Shown here: one piece after another, positions 25,398 to 36,460 of the stretch | Numbering within the stretch: the first letter of the stretch is position 1 | Layout: every line of letters begins with the position of its first letter | Notes under the pieces: generated by a model | What the model was told of the DNA's origin: nothing | Database searches by the model: none | What the model saw: the letters and a program-made list of their open reading frames with translations, nothing else | Program-made: the position numbers and the translations under genes | From: Torreya grandis | Lineage: Eukaryota; Streptophyta; Pinopsida; Cupressales; Taxaceae | DNA: 64,000 bases | Direction of reading: 5' to 3' | NCBI GenBank assembly: GCA_037957365.1 | Contig: JARHVA010006307.1 | Span: 20,001-84,000 of the forward strand

Positions 25398-25612
25398 TGA
25401 ATTCACACATATAAATACTTTGTTTAATACAATATACTACTAAGATGACATCCACTGTCATTCATCTTAGAGTATATTATATACACTTAATATATAGTTA
25501 TCTCACAAATTGTGTGTGTGTGTATGTATGTATACATACATACATACATGTATATGAATGGTATATTCCTTCCCCAATTTTTAACTCAATCAACAATCAT
25601 ATTAATTATACC

Positions 25613-25616
<4 letters not shown>

Positions 25617-25680
<64 letters not shown>
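25617..25680. repeat. (TA)n microsatellite
   Basis: About 32 TA units within the first long direct unit. The Ile-Tyr frame across it is an artefact. Confidence 0.95.
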
Positions 25681-25682
<2 letters not shown>

Positions 25683-27908
25683 TGAATTCACACATACAAA
25701 TACATTATAAATACTTTGTTTTATACAATATACTACTAAGATGGCATCCACTATCATTCATCTTAGAGTATATTAAATACACTTAGTATATAGTTATCTC
25801 ACAAATCGTGTGTGTGTGTGTGTATACATACATACATACATACATGTATATGAATGGTATATTCCTTCCCTAATTTGTTACTCAATCAACAATCATATTA
25901 ATTATACCATTTATATGTATATGTATATATATTTTCTAAATTCACACATACAAATACATTATAAATACTTTGTTTTATACAATATACTACTAAGATGACA
26001 TCCATTGGCATTCATCTTAGAGTATATTATATATAATAAGTATACAGTTAGCTCACAAATAAAGGCCCCATAATTTTTTTCATTAAACTAAGAAATTTTT
26101 ATTGTCTCTAATAAATAAAAAACACAAAATTTTATAAATCAAACAAAGCTACTCCTTTATTAACCAAAACTATTTAATCAATTAAATTCAATCAATCAAT
26201 TTAAGATTGACTTTTAAATTTAATGCATATGAGCAAATATAATACACAGTCAATCTTACCCAATTTAGGTTTTCAACAACACAGTCTTGGCCAAATAAGG
26301 TTATGAAAAACATACACTCAGTACTTTCATTGATTGTTCAAGACTCTCCAAGACAAATATGAACTATATAATATTACACAGTCATATTTAAACATAAGCA
26401 TAGTTCATAAATATAATGAACATAATCATACTAAACTCTACCATATATACTATGATGTTTTTGGGTATATTTTCATGCATAAAGTTGATTGCATAACTTA
26501 TAGTCACTTATTCATCTACCCGTACCTGAGCTATATAATAAGACTTAAACCAAAAGTTCCCAAATTCATTTATATAAACAAGTATGCACAATTCAAGATT
26601 ACATAATATAATCGAGAGTATAAAACTATATTATTACCCTATATGTACAAATTCTTTGAATCTAAATCCAATTGAAACCATAACCTCCAATTCTCTTATA
26701 CATGTAACTTCATATTCTAAATGTAATGCATACAGTCACCCATTAAAGCCTGATAATTCATAATATATGTATGTATGTATGTATATCATCAAATTGAATC
26801 ATATATATACTTATATGTATGTGTGTATTCACAGACCCTTTTTATATAATGAAATCCACATTTTATACCCAAAAATATGAAATTCGTTTACACAGTTGAA
26901 TACCCAAAATTCCATTCATATTTTTTTTCTAAATACCCAAATGGATATATACCAAACTAGTTCGACTTCAACTAGTTCTAGCCAAATCAAAATATTTCAT
27001 CAAGGATAATATTTTAAGATTAAACAATGATATTTGAATTAAAATAATAATTTAGGATAGAGCTCTTAAAATCTTAATTAACCATGGCCAATTCTATAAC
27101 TCCACCCAACCCCCTCAATTTACCCTAGGTTAGATGTAGGGTTCTATGGAGGTCGAGCCTTCCACAGGGCCCTACATATAGACCTTCACATTTTCCATAT
27201 ATTTCAGGCAATTAAAAAACCAATAACTTAAAAATTCAAAAACCTATTTAATAATTTATACTCAGGAATTGAATTACAAAACCTACCTATGAATGCCAAA
27301 GAAGTCGTATATAATCCTTTTTCCTTCTTTCAAACCATCACCTTCTTCTCTTTCTGTATACTCTCCTTTATATGTAGTGTGTTGTCTTGTTCACAACCCC
27401 CAATATATTATTTTTATTATTTTTTCATTCTCTTACTCTCCACATTAACAACCACTTCAACTAACTGAATAAATGCATGCAAAAATAGCTCAACCAATTC
27501 CACAATCTGTCACTATGCAATACATAATAAACACCATGATTTTCTCCAAATAATGCTTAACTTGAAATCAATGAGTGGTTGGTAACCCTAATCACTCGAA
27601 ACTTATTTTTCTCTAATTAAAATAATCATTTTGTAGTCCCAAATATAATTGCGTGTCATTGACTTCTCATTATTCCCTTGTCAACTTCACAAACTGACCA
27701 ATAACCAAATAAACAATAGTCATAATCTTAATGCTATACCATGTAATGAATATCAACTTTGTTGATAATATCTTTTCATGTAAATTCAACCACTTGACTA
27801 ATATATTAACTATATAGTATGTAAAGACTATAAGTTATGTTACCATTTCATCACAAACAAATACCATGACTTTAAAAATAATACCATTTATATCTTTCGA
27901 CATTAGAA

Positions 27909-27932
27909 TACACACACACACACACACACACA
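27909..27932. repeat. (AC)n microsatellite
   Basis: About 12 AC units in the left LTR. The matching position in the right LTR (about 52,003-52,017) has about seven. Confidence 0.9.
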
Positions 27933-28622
27933 TATTAATAATAATATCTAATTATTATTATCTAAGTACTAAATATCAAATAACAATAATTCTATATAAC
28001 CATACCCAACAAGGTAGTAAGGTAAGTAAAACATAACGAATTCTACCAAACAATTATATCATATAAGATAAATTATATATAATCACCAAATTAGTGAAAT
28101 CTCTCAAACAAATCAACATGATCATTAATAGCAACTAGATTAGTGAAAACATAAAATATCACAGCAGTCATTTAAATGTAAAATAAAACATATTACAATT
28201 ATCTATCAAATAATTAATCACACAATCATGAAATACAAATGTGGTATGTGCAAGGGCTTCCAGATTCATTCTTTATCATTCCCCAACATCTTTATCTAAA
28301 CCATCATATATGAAGATGATCTCCCTCTATCACACTCTAAGAGAATAATATGTCCTAAATCCACCTCAAAAACATAAAGGTAGTTAGCCCAAAACATCAT
28401 TATATTGATAAAATAATGTTGTATAAATATGATCACAATATATAAAATATAAAAGTACTACTAACCCATAGCAAACTAATCATGTAAATTAATCAACATA
28501 AGTTGTCCCATAATCAACATATGTCATTAATATTAATTAAATATTAGTTACTTATCTAATCAACTATAATAATCCATATATCAAATAGGTTATTCATCTT
28601 AGAGAGAAATTGGGATGTGACA

Positions 28623-28635
28623 TCCTTTACCCCTA
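28623..28635 (-). other. Polypurine tract of the chromovirus
   Basis: Directly next to the inner end of the left LTR, the minus strand reads AGGGGTAAAGGA just before TGTCACATC. This is the expected place for the plus-strand primer that starts DNA synthesis next to the 3' LTR. Confidence 0.8.
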
Positions 28636-28739
28636 AAACTGGTCATCGTCTTGATGAATTTTATTCAAACACAAGTTATGAATTTAAAACATTATTCAAT
28701 AGAAAATAATATAATATGCAATAATGAATCACGTAAATA

Positions 28740-30110
28740 AATATGAAAATAGCCTATAAAACTCATCATAGTCCTCCCAAGTGGTACTATCTTTAGAAGA
28801 TTGGTCCCATAAGACCTTACACTATGACACTTCTCTATTACGTAAATGGAGTTTATGAGTGTCAATTACTCTGATTGGTTTTACATGACCACCATAAATC
28901 CAAAACCTACAAGTCATTCTAATCTAACACATGTGAAGGATCAACAACACACTTTTTAAGATAAGACACATAGAAGACATTATGCAAAAGAGCTAGAGTT
29001 GGTGGAAATGTAAGCATATACGCTACAGGATTGAACACTTACAAAACTTTGAAACATCTCATGTATCTCGATGAATGTTCATTGACTTCTCAAATTTAAT
29101 CAAGCTGTTCAGAGGCTTAATCCATAGTAACACTTTATCATCAAAAGAAAACTACCTAGTTATTATCTTTAGATCAGCATAACTTTTATGTCTATCATTA
29201 ACCTTGACCAACCTCTACCTAATTGTCCTGACTTATTCTTCCATTTCTGAAAGTATCTCCAGTCCAAAGACTACCCTTTCTTTTAACATGTCCCAACTCA
29301 TTGGTATTTTACATCTCCTTTAGTATAATGCCTCAAATAGATCCATTTTCAATGTTGATTTATCTGAGTTGTTGTAAGCAAACTCAACCAATAGAAGGTA
29401 CTCCTACCACTTGTATTTATAATCCATGTAATAAATACAAAGGATATCTTTTAGAACCTAGTTAACTCACTCTATCTTTCCATCAATTTATGGGTGATAA
29501 GCAGTGTTGAAGTTAAAATACATACCCAGAGCAGAATTCATAGTCAACCACAACAGACGTCATCCTTGGATCTTGATTTGAAATGATCTTCTCTATAAAA
29601 CCATGCAATTGATACACTTTCTTCACAAATATCTTTACAAGTATAGGTGTATCATCTGTCAAGTTGCCTAGTATGAATTGAGTTACATTTGTTAGTTTAT
29701 CAAATACAACCAAGATCATATCATGTTTATTCTATGATAATGGTAAACCTGGGATAAAGTCCATACTGATCACCTGCCACTTCCATTTTAATATGTCATG
29801 TGGATATAGCAATCTAGTTGGATGCACATATTTAGTTTTTACACACTAACATTCTAGATAACAAGACACAAAATATATTGCATCTCTCTAATTCCTTTCC
29901 AAAAATAGAGTGGTCTAAGCTTAGCCATGAGCTTGATTAATTTTGGATGTCTTGAATATGTGGCATTATGCAATTCTTTTAGCATTGTGCTCCTCATATT
30001 CTCTCTATCAAGCACATATAGCCTATCATTGTACCAAAAAACACCATCACTCTCTATCTTGAATCCCTTATACCTAGGATTATAAGCATTCTTAGTCAAT
30101 GCTTTCCTAA
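28740..30110 (-). pseudogene. Chromovirus integrase with chromodomain-like tail (relic)
   Basis: The zinc-binding part is at 29,860-30,100 (VFWYNDRLYVLDRENM, then LKELHNATYSRHP with the HxH pair kept). The core is at 29,510-29,720 (VVFDKLTNVTQFI, then KIISNQDPRMTS); the second catalytic Asp of the usual SDRDPRF block is Asn. A C-terminal module at about 28,740-28,910 reads VIDTHKLHLRNREVS, KVLWDQSSKDSTTWED and FYRLFSYLF in one frame. It fits the Tekay-type chromodomain layout (ILD...LRN...VKVLW...EATWE...). Upstream VFYVSYLKKCVVDPSHVL matches the VFHVSMLRKYV block before it. Stops break the frame. Confidence 0.82.
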
Positions 30111-30179
30111 CTTAATTGTAGAATTCATCTCTTAGAGATAATATGATCACTTGATCTCTAAAAGTACACTTGATAGTAG

Positions 30180-31566
30180 CCACAACTATTATGTACCTCC
30201 TATGGCTTAAAGCATTAGCTAATATGTTTTCCTTGCTTTTGATATAGTTAATATCAAAATCATAATTAGACAAGAACTCTAACCATTACCTTTGATGAGC
30301 ATTTAGATTCAATTGGGTAAAGATGTACTTTAGTCCTAAGTTATCAATTTTGAGCTCAAATAATTTTCCCAATAGATAATGCCTCTAAAATTTCAAAGAA
30401 TAAACAATTACCACAAGTTCTAGGTCATGAGGGGCATAGTCATATGGCTTCAATTTCCTATACTCATAGGCTACCATTGAGCTATCTTACATAATAACTC
30501 CTCCAATTCTATCCCTAGATGCATAAGTGATCATTGAGAAGTGACCATTAGGATCGAGAACTCTTAGCACTAGTGTTAAAGTAAGCCTCTTTTTCAATTT
30601 TTGAAAGGTTACCTCACACTTATCTAACCAGATGAAACTCTAATTTTTTCACTAAAAAAAGGTAATTGGATTAGTTATCTTAGAGAAATCTAGAATTAAT
30701 TTCCTATAATAGCTCGCTAATCCCATAAAACTCCTTACCTCATGCACATTCTTTGGTGTCGACCACTCTATAATAGCTCTTATCTTTGCTATATCTACTA
30801 AAATACCATTTGTAGAAATAGTGTGTCCCAAATATTGTACTGTCCTTTGGAAAAATGCACACTTAGATAACTTGTCATATAACTTGTGATTTCACAAATG
30901 TTTCAAAACCAATTCTAGATGCTACAAGTGCTCTTCCTCATCCTTGGAATAAATAATAATGCCATCCAAAAAGACCAAAATCAAATGATCTCGATAATCT
31001 TTCAATACACTGTTCATAAGATTTATAAATGTTGTTAAAGCATTTATCAATCCAAATGGTAACATTGTGAACTCATAGTGCCCATATTGAGTCATAAACA
31101 TTGTTTTCAAAATATCATCTTCACGAATCCTCAATTGGTGATACCTTTCCCTAAGATTAATCTTAAAAAAGATTGTTGCCCCTTGCATTTGATCAAAGAG
31201 ATCATCAATGTGTGGCAATGGATATTTATTTTTGATCATTTCTTTAATCAACATCATGTAGTCTATACACAATAAAAGAGTGTCATCCTTCTTCTTGATA
31301 AATATAATTGGTGCACCCCATGGTGACACACTTGGTTGAATTAGCCCTCTCGACAACAACTCATGAAGTTATGATTTTATCTCAACCAATTCAATGGTTA
31401 TAATTATGTATGATGTCTTATATTTTGGTTCCAATCCAAGTATTATATCAATCGAGAAATCAAACTCACATTTAGGTAGAAATCTTGGTAATTCTTTAGG
31501 AAACATGTCATGAAAGTCTCCTAGAAAATGATAATCTTTGATAGATGGTTCCTTAGATTCTTCCAT
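30180..31566 (-). pseudogene. Chromovirus reverse transcriptase and RNase H (relic)
   Basis: A 145-codon open stretch at 30,922-31,359 reads [51 protein letters not shown] and [17 protein letters not shown], matching the Tekay/Del RT core. The catalytic block is FLDG, so the second Asp has been lost. A pre-RT part lies at 31,369-31,566 (DYHFLGDFHDMFPKELPRFL). RNase H pieces follow at 30,190-30,500 (SMVAYEYRKLKPYDYAPHDL, FELKIDN, INYIKSKENILANALSH). The RNase H/tether stretch has several stops. Confidence 0.9.
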
Positions 31567-31676
31567 ATCATTTACCTTAATGATAAATTATTGGCATCTC
31601 CTCCTTTGAGGTTTCTCATGTTGAATTACATAACTTTACCTTAGCTTCAACTCCTTTTCTCACCCTAAAATTGTGT

Positions 31677-32000
31677 CTAATTTATGAAATCATGTTGAAA
31701 CTCAACCTTATTCAAATAATAATCAACCTTGGCTTTATGTTTCATAAGACAATTGACTCTTAGGATCACATCATATGATATCAATGGTGTTACATAAAGA
31801 TTTAATACTATAGTGAACTCTAGCAACTTAATCTCTACTTCGACTAGACACTCATCAACTTTGACCTTTGACTCATTGTCATATTGTAGCAACCATGCAA
31901 TTGCCATAAATCTAACTTTTCTAGACAATTTACTAAGCATTCTAGGAGAAATAAAACATTATGTATCTCCCATATCAATCAAAATATAAATTGGATGATA
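31677..32000 (-). pseudogene. Chromovirus aspartic protease (relic)
   Basis: The active-site region reads ILIDMGDT...FISPRMLSK at about 31,935-31,995, where the family usually has LIDSGA(S/T)HxFIS: the catalytic Asp and Gly remain but the Ser is Met. Downstream NLYVTPLISYDVILRVNCL matches the LxVLPLxxYDVILGMDWL block. The piece lies between gag and RT as expected. Confidence 0.75.
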
Positions 32001-32099
32001 AAAAAAATACTTGATAGTTTTATGGGTGAAACTTAATATTCAACTTGTTGATTATCAATAGTTCCATGAATCCACTACTAAAATGTACCTTGCTGAGAA

Positions 32100-33130
32100 G
32101 CTAAACCCTTTTTCTTTAATTTATCTTGAGGAAATTTTCAAGTAAAATGGTCACCTCCACGAATGAATCAACCTCTAACTGATCCTTTCCTCTCATTCTA
32201 TTGTTTTCCCTTGAAACCATTACTAGGTTTTTTGTTCCCTGAACCACTATTAAACTTGGCATTTTGATTCTTGAACTGACCCTTGGAATCTCCACTTCTC
32301 TGCTTTCAGTTCTTCTTATTGAAAGTTGGTTTAGAACTTCCAAATTTCTTTTTGAACTTATCTCTGACTTGGGTAAGAGATTTTAGTTTTTTTCCCTGCT
32401 TGATTGCCTTCTTGAACACTTGATCCATGTTAAATTGACCATGCACATCTATTTCATAACCAATTTGGGGTTTCAATCCCATGATAATTTTTTTGAATTT
32501 GAACCTCTCATCTACCTGATACTAAAGTACATACTTAACAATCTTGGTGAATTTATCTTAGTATTCATTCACTAACAAATCCCCCTACTTAATATTATAA
32601 AAATCCATAAGTTTTTTATTGAAGTATAGGTGTGGAAACCATCATGAACTAAATAGTGTCAAAAATTGTTCCCAAATGGTGGTGGTTGAGTCGAGGTTCA
32701 TCTTAAGTTTCTTGTTTACTCACCAAGTCATTACTTCACTAGTAAGTTGATAAGCTCCCTAGATTGCCTTTGTGACTTGAAAATAATTCTCCATTTCTAT
32801 TAGTCATGATTTAGCTCCATCTCCCAAAATAGTTCCATTGAACTTAGCTAGATTTACCTTTTTCATGTTGTGTGCTAACTCTATAGCTACTCAAGCTCTC
32901 ACATCCTATGGCACCTCATCATGCCTCTACTCTTGAAGATGTTCCTGGTCATAAAGATGCTCTTTAGGTTCCTCTTGAGCACTCTCCTCTTCATGACCAT
33001 GCACTTCTTATTCTTGGGTCGTGGTTCAGTCCCTAGTCTCTTACATGGTCGTAAGGATTTTGTCCAACTTTGTAGTTTACTCAATGATAAACTAATTTGA
33101 ATCAAGAGGGCATTCGGTATTCAAAGTACC
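32100..33130 (-). pseudogene. Chromovirus gag (relic)
   Basis: Gag pieces run from the primer-binding site leftwards. DLLVNEY, KFTKIVKYV and MGLKPQIGYEIDVH (32,470-32,600) match the capsid end of Ty3/gypsy gag. A decayed CCHC zinc knuckle lies near 32,125-32,170; it reads stop-FIRGGDHFT-stop-KFPQ where CFxCGxxGHFxRxCP is expected, so three of the four metal ligands are gone. The basic frame at 32,899-33,105 is probably a shifted reading. Confidence 0.7.
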
Positions 33131-33226
33131 TTCACCTCCTAGTCTAAAATGCACCATTATTCTTACTATTTATTATGATAATATGTTTGTGTTAGCAGAG
33201 ACATCAAGTTCAAGAGTTTGAGCCTC

Positions 33227-33239
33227 AATTTTGATACCA
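33227..33239 (-). other. Primer-binding site (tRNA-iMet-like)
   Basis: Three bases inside the 5' LTR end, the minus strand reads TGGTATCAAAATT. The first eight bases match the usual plant initiator-Met site TGGTATCAGAGC; the remainder is mutated. Its position confirms the minus-strand orientation. Confidence 0.85.
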
Positions 33240-34532
33240 TAATGTAACAACCCCACAAGGTTTTACCAAAATATATCATTTTTTAAAATTAAATATACAT
33301 ATTCATCAAATATATTTCATTATGATAAACTTAACTACTGATATTAGTGAACTCTATTAATTTAGTTAACCAATAGGTTTATAGCTAATCCACTTAGCTA
33401 ATGATGACCATGAATAGATATAAAAATCATGAACAATTCTAAAAAATCAATAAATACTGCAACTAATCATAAATGATATAGTACAAATTTAGACAAGGTT
33501 AATACAATATTATAGCCACTATTGTAGAATTATAATGGATAAATTTTATAGTTCTCAACAATACATAATAATATCTTAATGATAAAACATGTTACAAATC
33601 TCCACAGAGCAAAGTCTCCACGACTCAAGTATCAATCTATAATCCCAAGTGTAATCCTTAATATATTACTATATCTATAAGGGAGAGCATCATCTGAATG
33701 ATTTTTCACACCAACCATGGATCATATATCCCCCACACTATCTCCCAAATAAGGGGATTACCCTCCCTTCACGGATGGGTAGATAATGACGATGCAGGAA
33801 TCCAGAGTAGTAAACCTAAATTTGTGTGTTAAAGATATTTACTACATAATGTGTACCATAAAAAAATATATTCTAATATGATATCTCACAAATATAAAAA
33901 CTATATCAACATATGAAATGAAAATATTTAATCAAAACATTACTTTGGCCAAAGTTTTTCAATAATAAATGATCTCTAGGATTAGTCAATTTCATACACA
34001 CCACTTAATCAAAGTATGCCTCACTTTGAATTAATGGTGCTAATTAACCCAATGAAATTTATCCACTACTTATATAGGGTCATGAATGTGAGATTCAGTA
34101 AAATAAATAATAATTTAAAAAATCAAATAGATTCATTCATAATATTTCACTTTAGATAATCAAAATTATGCTAAGTGCAGAAATATCACATACATTCATT
34201 TAGTCCATCACATGAAGTGAAATGATTCCATACATCTAATTTATTATAAATAATAAACAGAATCCAAAAATAGTCTTCAATATAACATATCAACTAGGTA
34301 ATAATTATCTAGACTATCAATTGCTTAAACCACTAAGTAACTTATAATATTATTTCTCTATGAAACAATATTATAGCATAGACTTAATAGATTTTTCATA
34401 TTCCACATATAACAAAATCAAATGCTTTATATTTAAACTCTTAAATATAATATTTTAATGTTTTTATACCAACCAAATATAAAGAAGCATCATTTACACA
34501 TTGTTATGATAACACTTATATACATAACATAG

Positions 34533-34533
<1 letters not shown>

Positions 34534-34621
<88 letters not shown>
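34534..34621. repeat. (GT)n microsatellite
   Basis: About 44 GT units, longer than the partner tract in the left LTR (24,975-25,045). Downstream (TA)n runs lie at 34,674-34,695 and 34,753-34,780, with a second (GT)n at 34,838-34,865. Confidence 0.95.
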
Positions 34622-34626
<5 letters not shown>

Positions 34627-34834
34627 CCACACCCCCACACACATATATATATTATATTAATTATACCACCCATATATATATATATATATATATATGAATG
34701 GTATATTCCTTCCCTGATTTGTTACTCAATTAACAATCGTATTAATTATACCATATATATATATATATATATATATATATGGGTGGTATATTTAATATAA
34801 TATATATATGTGTGTGTGGGGGGGTGTGGTATAA

Positions 34835-34868
<34 letters not shown>

Positions 34869-35248
34869 GTATAATTAATACAATATATATATATACACAC
34901 ACACACACTAAATTCACACATACAAATACATTATAAATACTTTGTGTTATATAGTATACTACTAAGATGGCATCCACTGTCATTCATCTTAGAGTATATT
35001 GTATACACTAAGTATACAGTCAACTCACAAACAAAGGCCCCATAACCTTTTTCATTAAACTAAGAAATTCTTATTGTCCTTGATAATTAAAACACACAAA
35101 ATTATATCAATAAAACATAGCTACTCCTTTATTCACCAAAACTATTTAATCAATTAAATCCAATCAATTGATTTAAAATTGACTTTTAAATTTAATGCAT
35201 ATGAGCAAATATAACACATAGTTGATCTTACCCAATTTGAGTTTTCAA

Positions 35249-36460
35249 TTTTGAGCCCCTTATTTTGGTAAGTATAAAATTTGTGCCAGCATGACTTACA
35301 CATCGGTGTGAGGCATCATTTTGTATAATGATGACTTTTTGGCATCTTGGCACCAGCTAGAGGAATCAGTGCATACCTTGCATCAGCTAGTAGGTGACTA
35401 ACCAATTCTAAGATTTTCAAGGCATTTCCAGGTTGGACAATACATGATGACTATAGCATAAACATTTTGAGGTGATGGAGTCAGTATAATTATCACTAAG
35501 TCTCTAGCTCAACACCCGACATGTGCACTCCACCCTAGTAGAGATGTTCCTATAAGGCTATATAAAGAGCTCAAACTAGTGAAGCAAAATGATGGGAAGC
35601 TATTGCAGTGAATCTCTTTCAATTTAAAAATGCTTTGTATATGTTGTAATGGCTACCATTAGATCTAGGAATAGTATGGATTCCATTAAGGCTCCATTTG
35701 TATATGCCCAATCTTACTTATGAGTCTTTGCGCCATTAAGTAGATTAAACTAAACATATACTTTGTTCTGAATGTTGTGAAATATATACTCTAGTTTTAA
35801 ACATGTTTAATGACGAAGATAATGTAATCTTGTTTTAAACTGCCTTAGGATATAATGTATCTATTTTATACGTCTTTGGTATTGATATTTAAATGTGCAA
35901 TGATTATAATGTTATAATTTCAATACATTTATGTTAAGAATGTTGTTTCTAAGCTTCTGGTTCAAATCATTAATAGAATCCCTATAATAAGTAATGTCAT
36001 CATCATAAATATATAGAGAGTATAAGCATAGATCCCATTCCAAGCATTCTTTCCATTACTAAGAGCATGAGCCTAGTTTGAGTTCTTAAAGTAAAAGCTA
36101 TTCTTTGACACATCAAATGCCTATATGATGCCAGACTTAGTTTAATAAAGGCTTACACCTATATGCCATCAAGCTTAGCCCATGAAAGGCTTGTGCCTAT
36201 GAATCTATCTAAAGCATTCTCTAAAATGACCAAGTCCCATAATTAATGTCTTGCACCATGGCACAACTAACCCAATGTGGGCCATAGTTCCTTCTTAGTT
36301 GTGCTTTAGGTGAGTGCATAAGGCATGTGCCTTATGTCAATTGATGCTAGATCATTCGAGTGTAAAATGTTGAGCACATAAAGAATATCTCATGTTTTTG
36401 CCTGAGTATAATGAGTCTATAACCAACCGAGGCAATTTTTTACACCCTTGTTATACAACA
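35249..36460 (+). repeat. 5' LTR of the 14.3-kb element
   Basis: It begins ttttgagccccttattttgg and ends ttatacaaca, and is colinear with 48,345-49,540 throughout. A possible TATA element, ctatataaagagctc, lies near 35,560. No convincing primer-binding site match was found just inside at 36,461 (tgtttggttttgttgtcaag). Confidence 0.93.

Larger units (their letters stand above)
25098..26015. repeat. Inverted and tandem segmental duplications inside the left LTR
   Basis: A unit containing tccttccctaatttgttactc, ttaattatacc, a (TA)n tract, acacatacaaatacattataaatactttg and actaagatgacatcc occurs in direct copies. Direct periods start at atg(a/g)catccact 25,445, 25,741 and 25,995 (296 and 254 bp). 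An earlier diverged copy lies at about 25,262-25,444. A further copy is inverted at 25,098-25,262. The (TA)n tract inside the unit ranges from a few units to about 32. The right LTR has a single main copy (34,700-34,985), so the amplification arose in this LTR after insertion. Confidence 0.88.
23630..28622 (-). repeat. Left LTR (3' LTR) of the chromovirus, 4,993 bp
   Basis: It is colinear with 33,243-52,735 once the nested insertions are removed. Anchors include 23,640 with 33,253 (ggttttaccaraatatakcatt), 26,046 with 35,016 (ctcacaaayaaaggcccc), 27,890 with 51,970, and 28,600 with 52,712 (aaataggttattyakcttagag). The copies differ visibly along their length, so the insertion is old. This copy carries extra local duplications and microsatellite growth at 24,975-26,015 that the right copy lacks. 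Confidence 0.92.
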
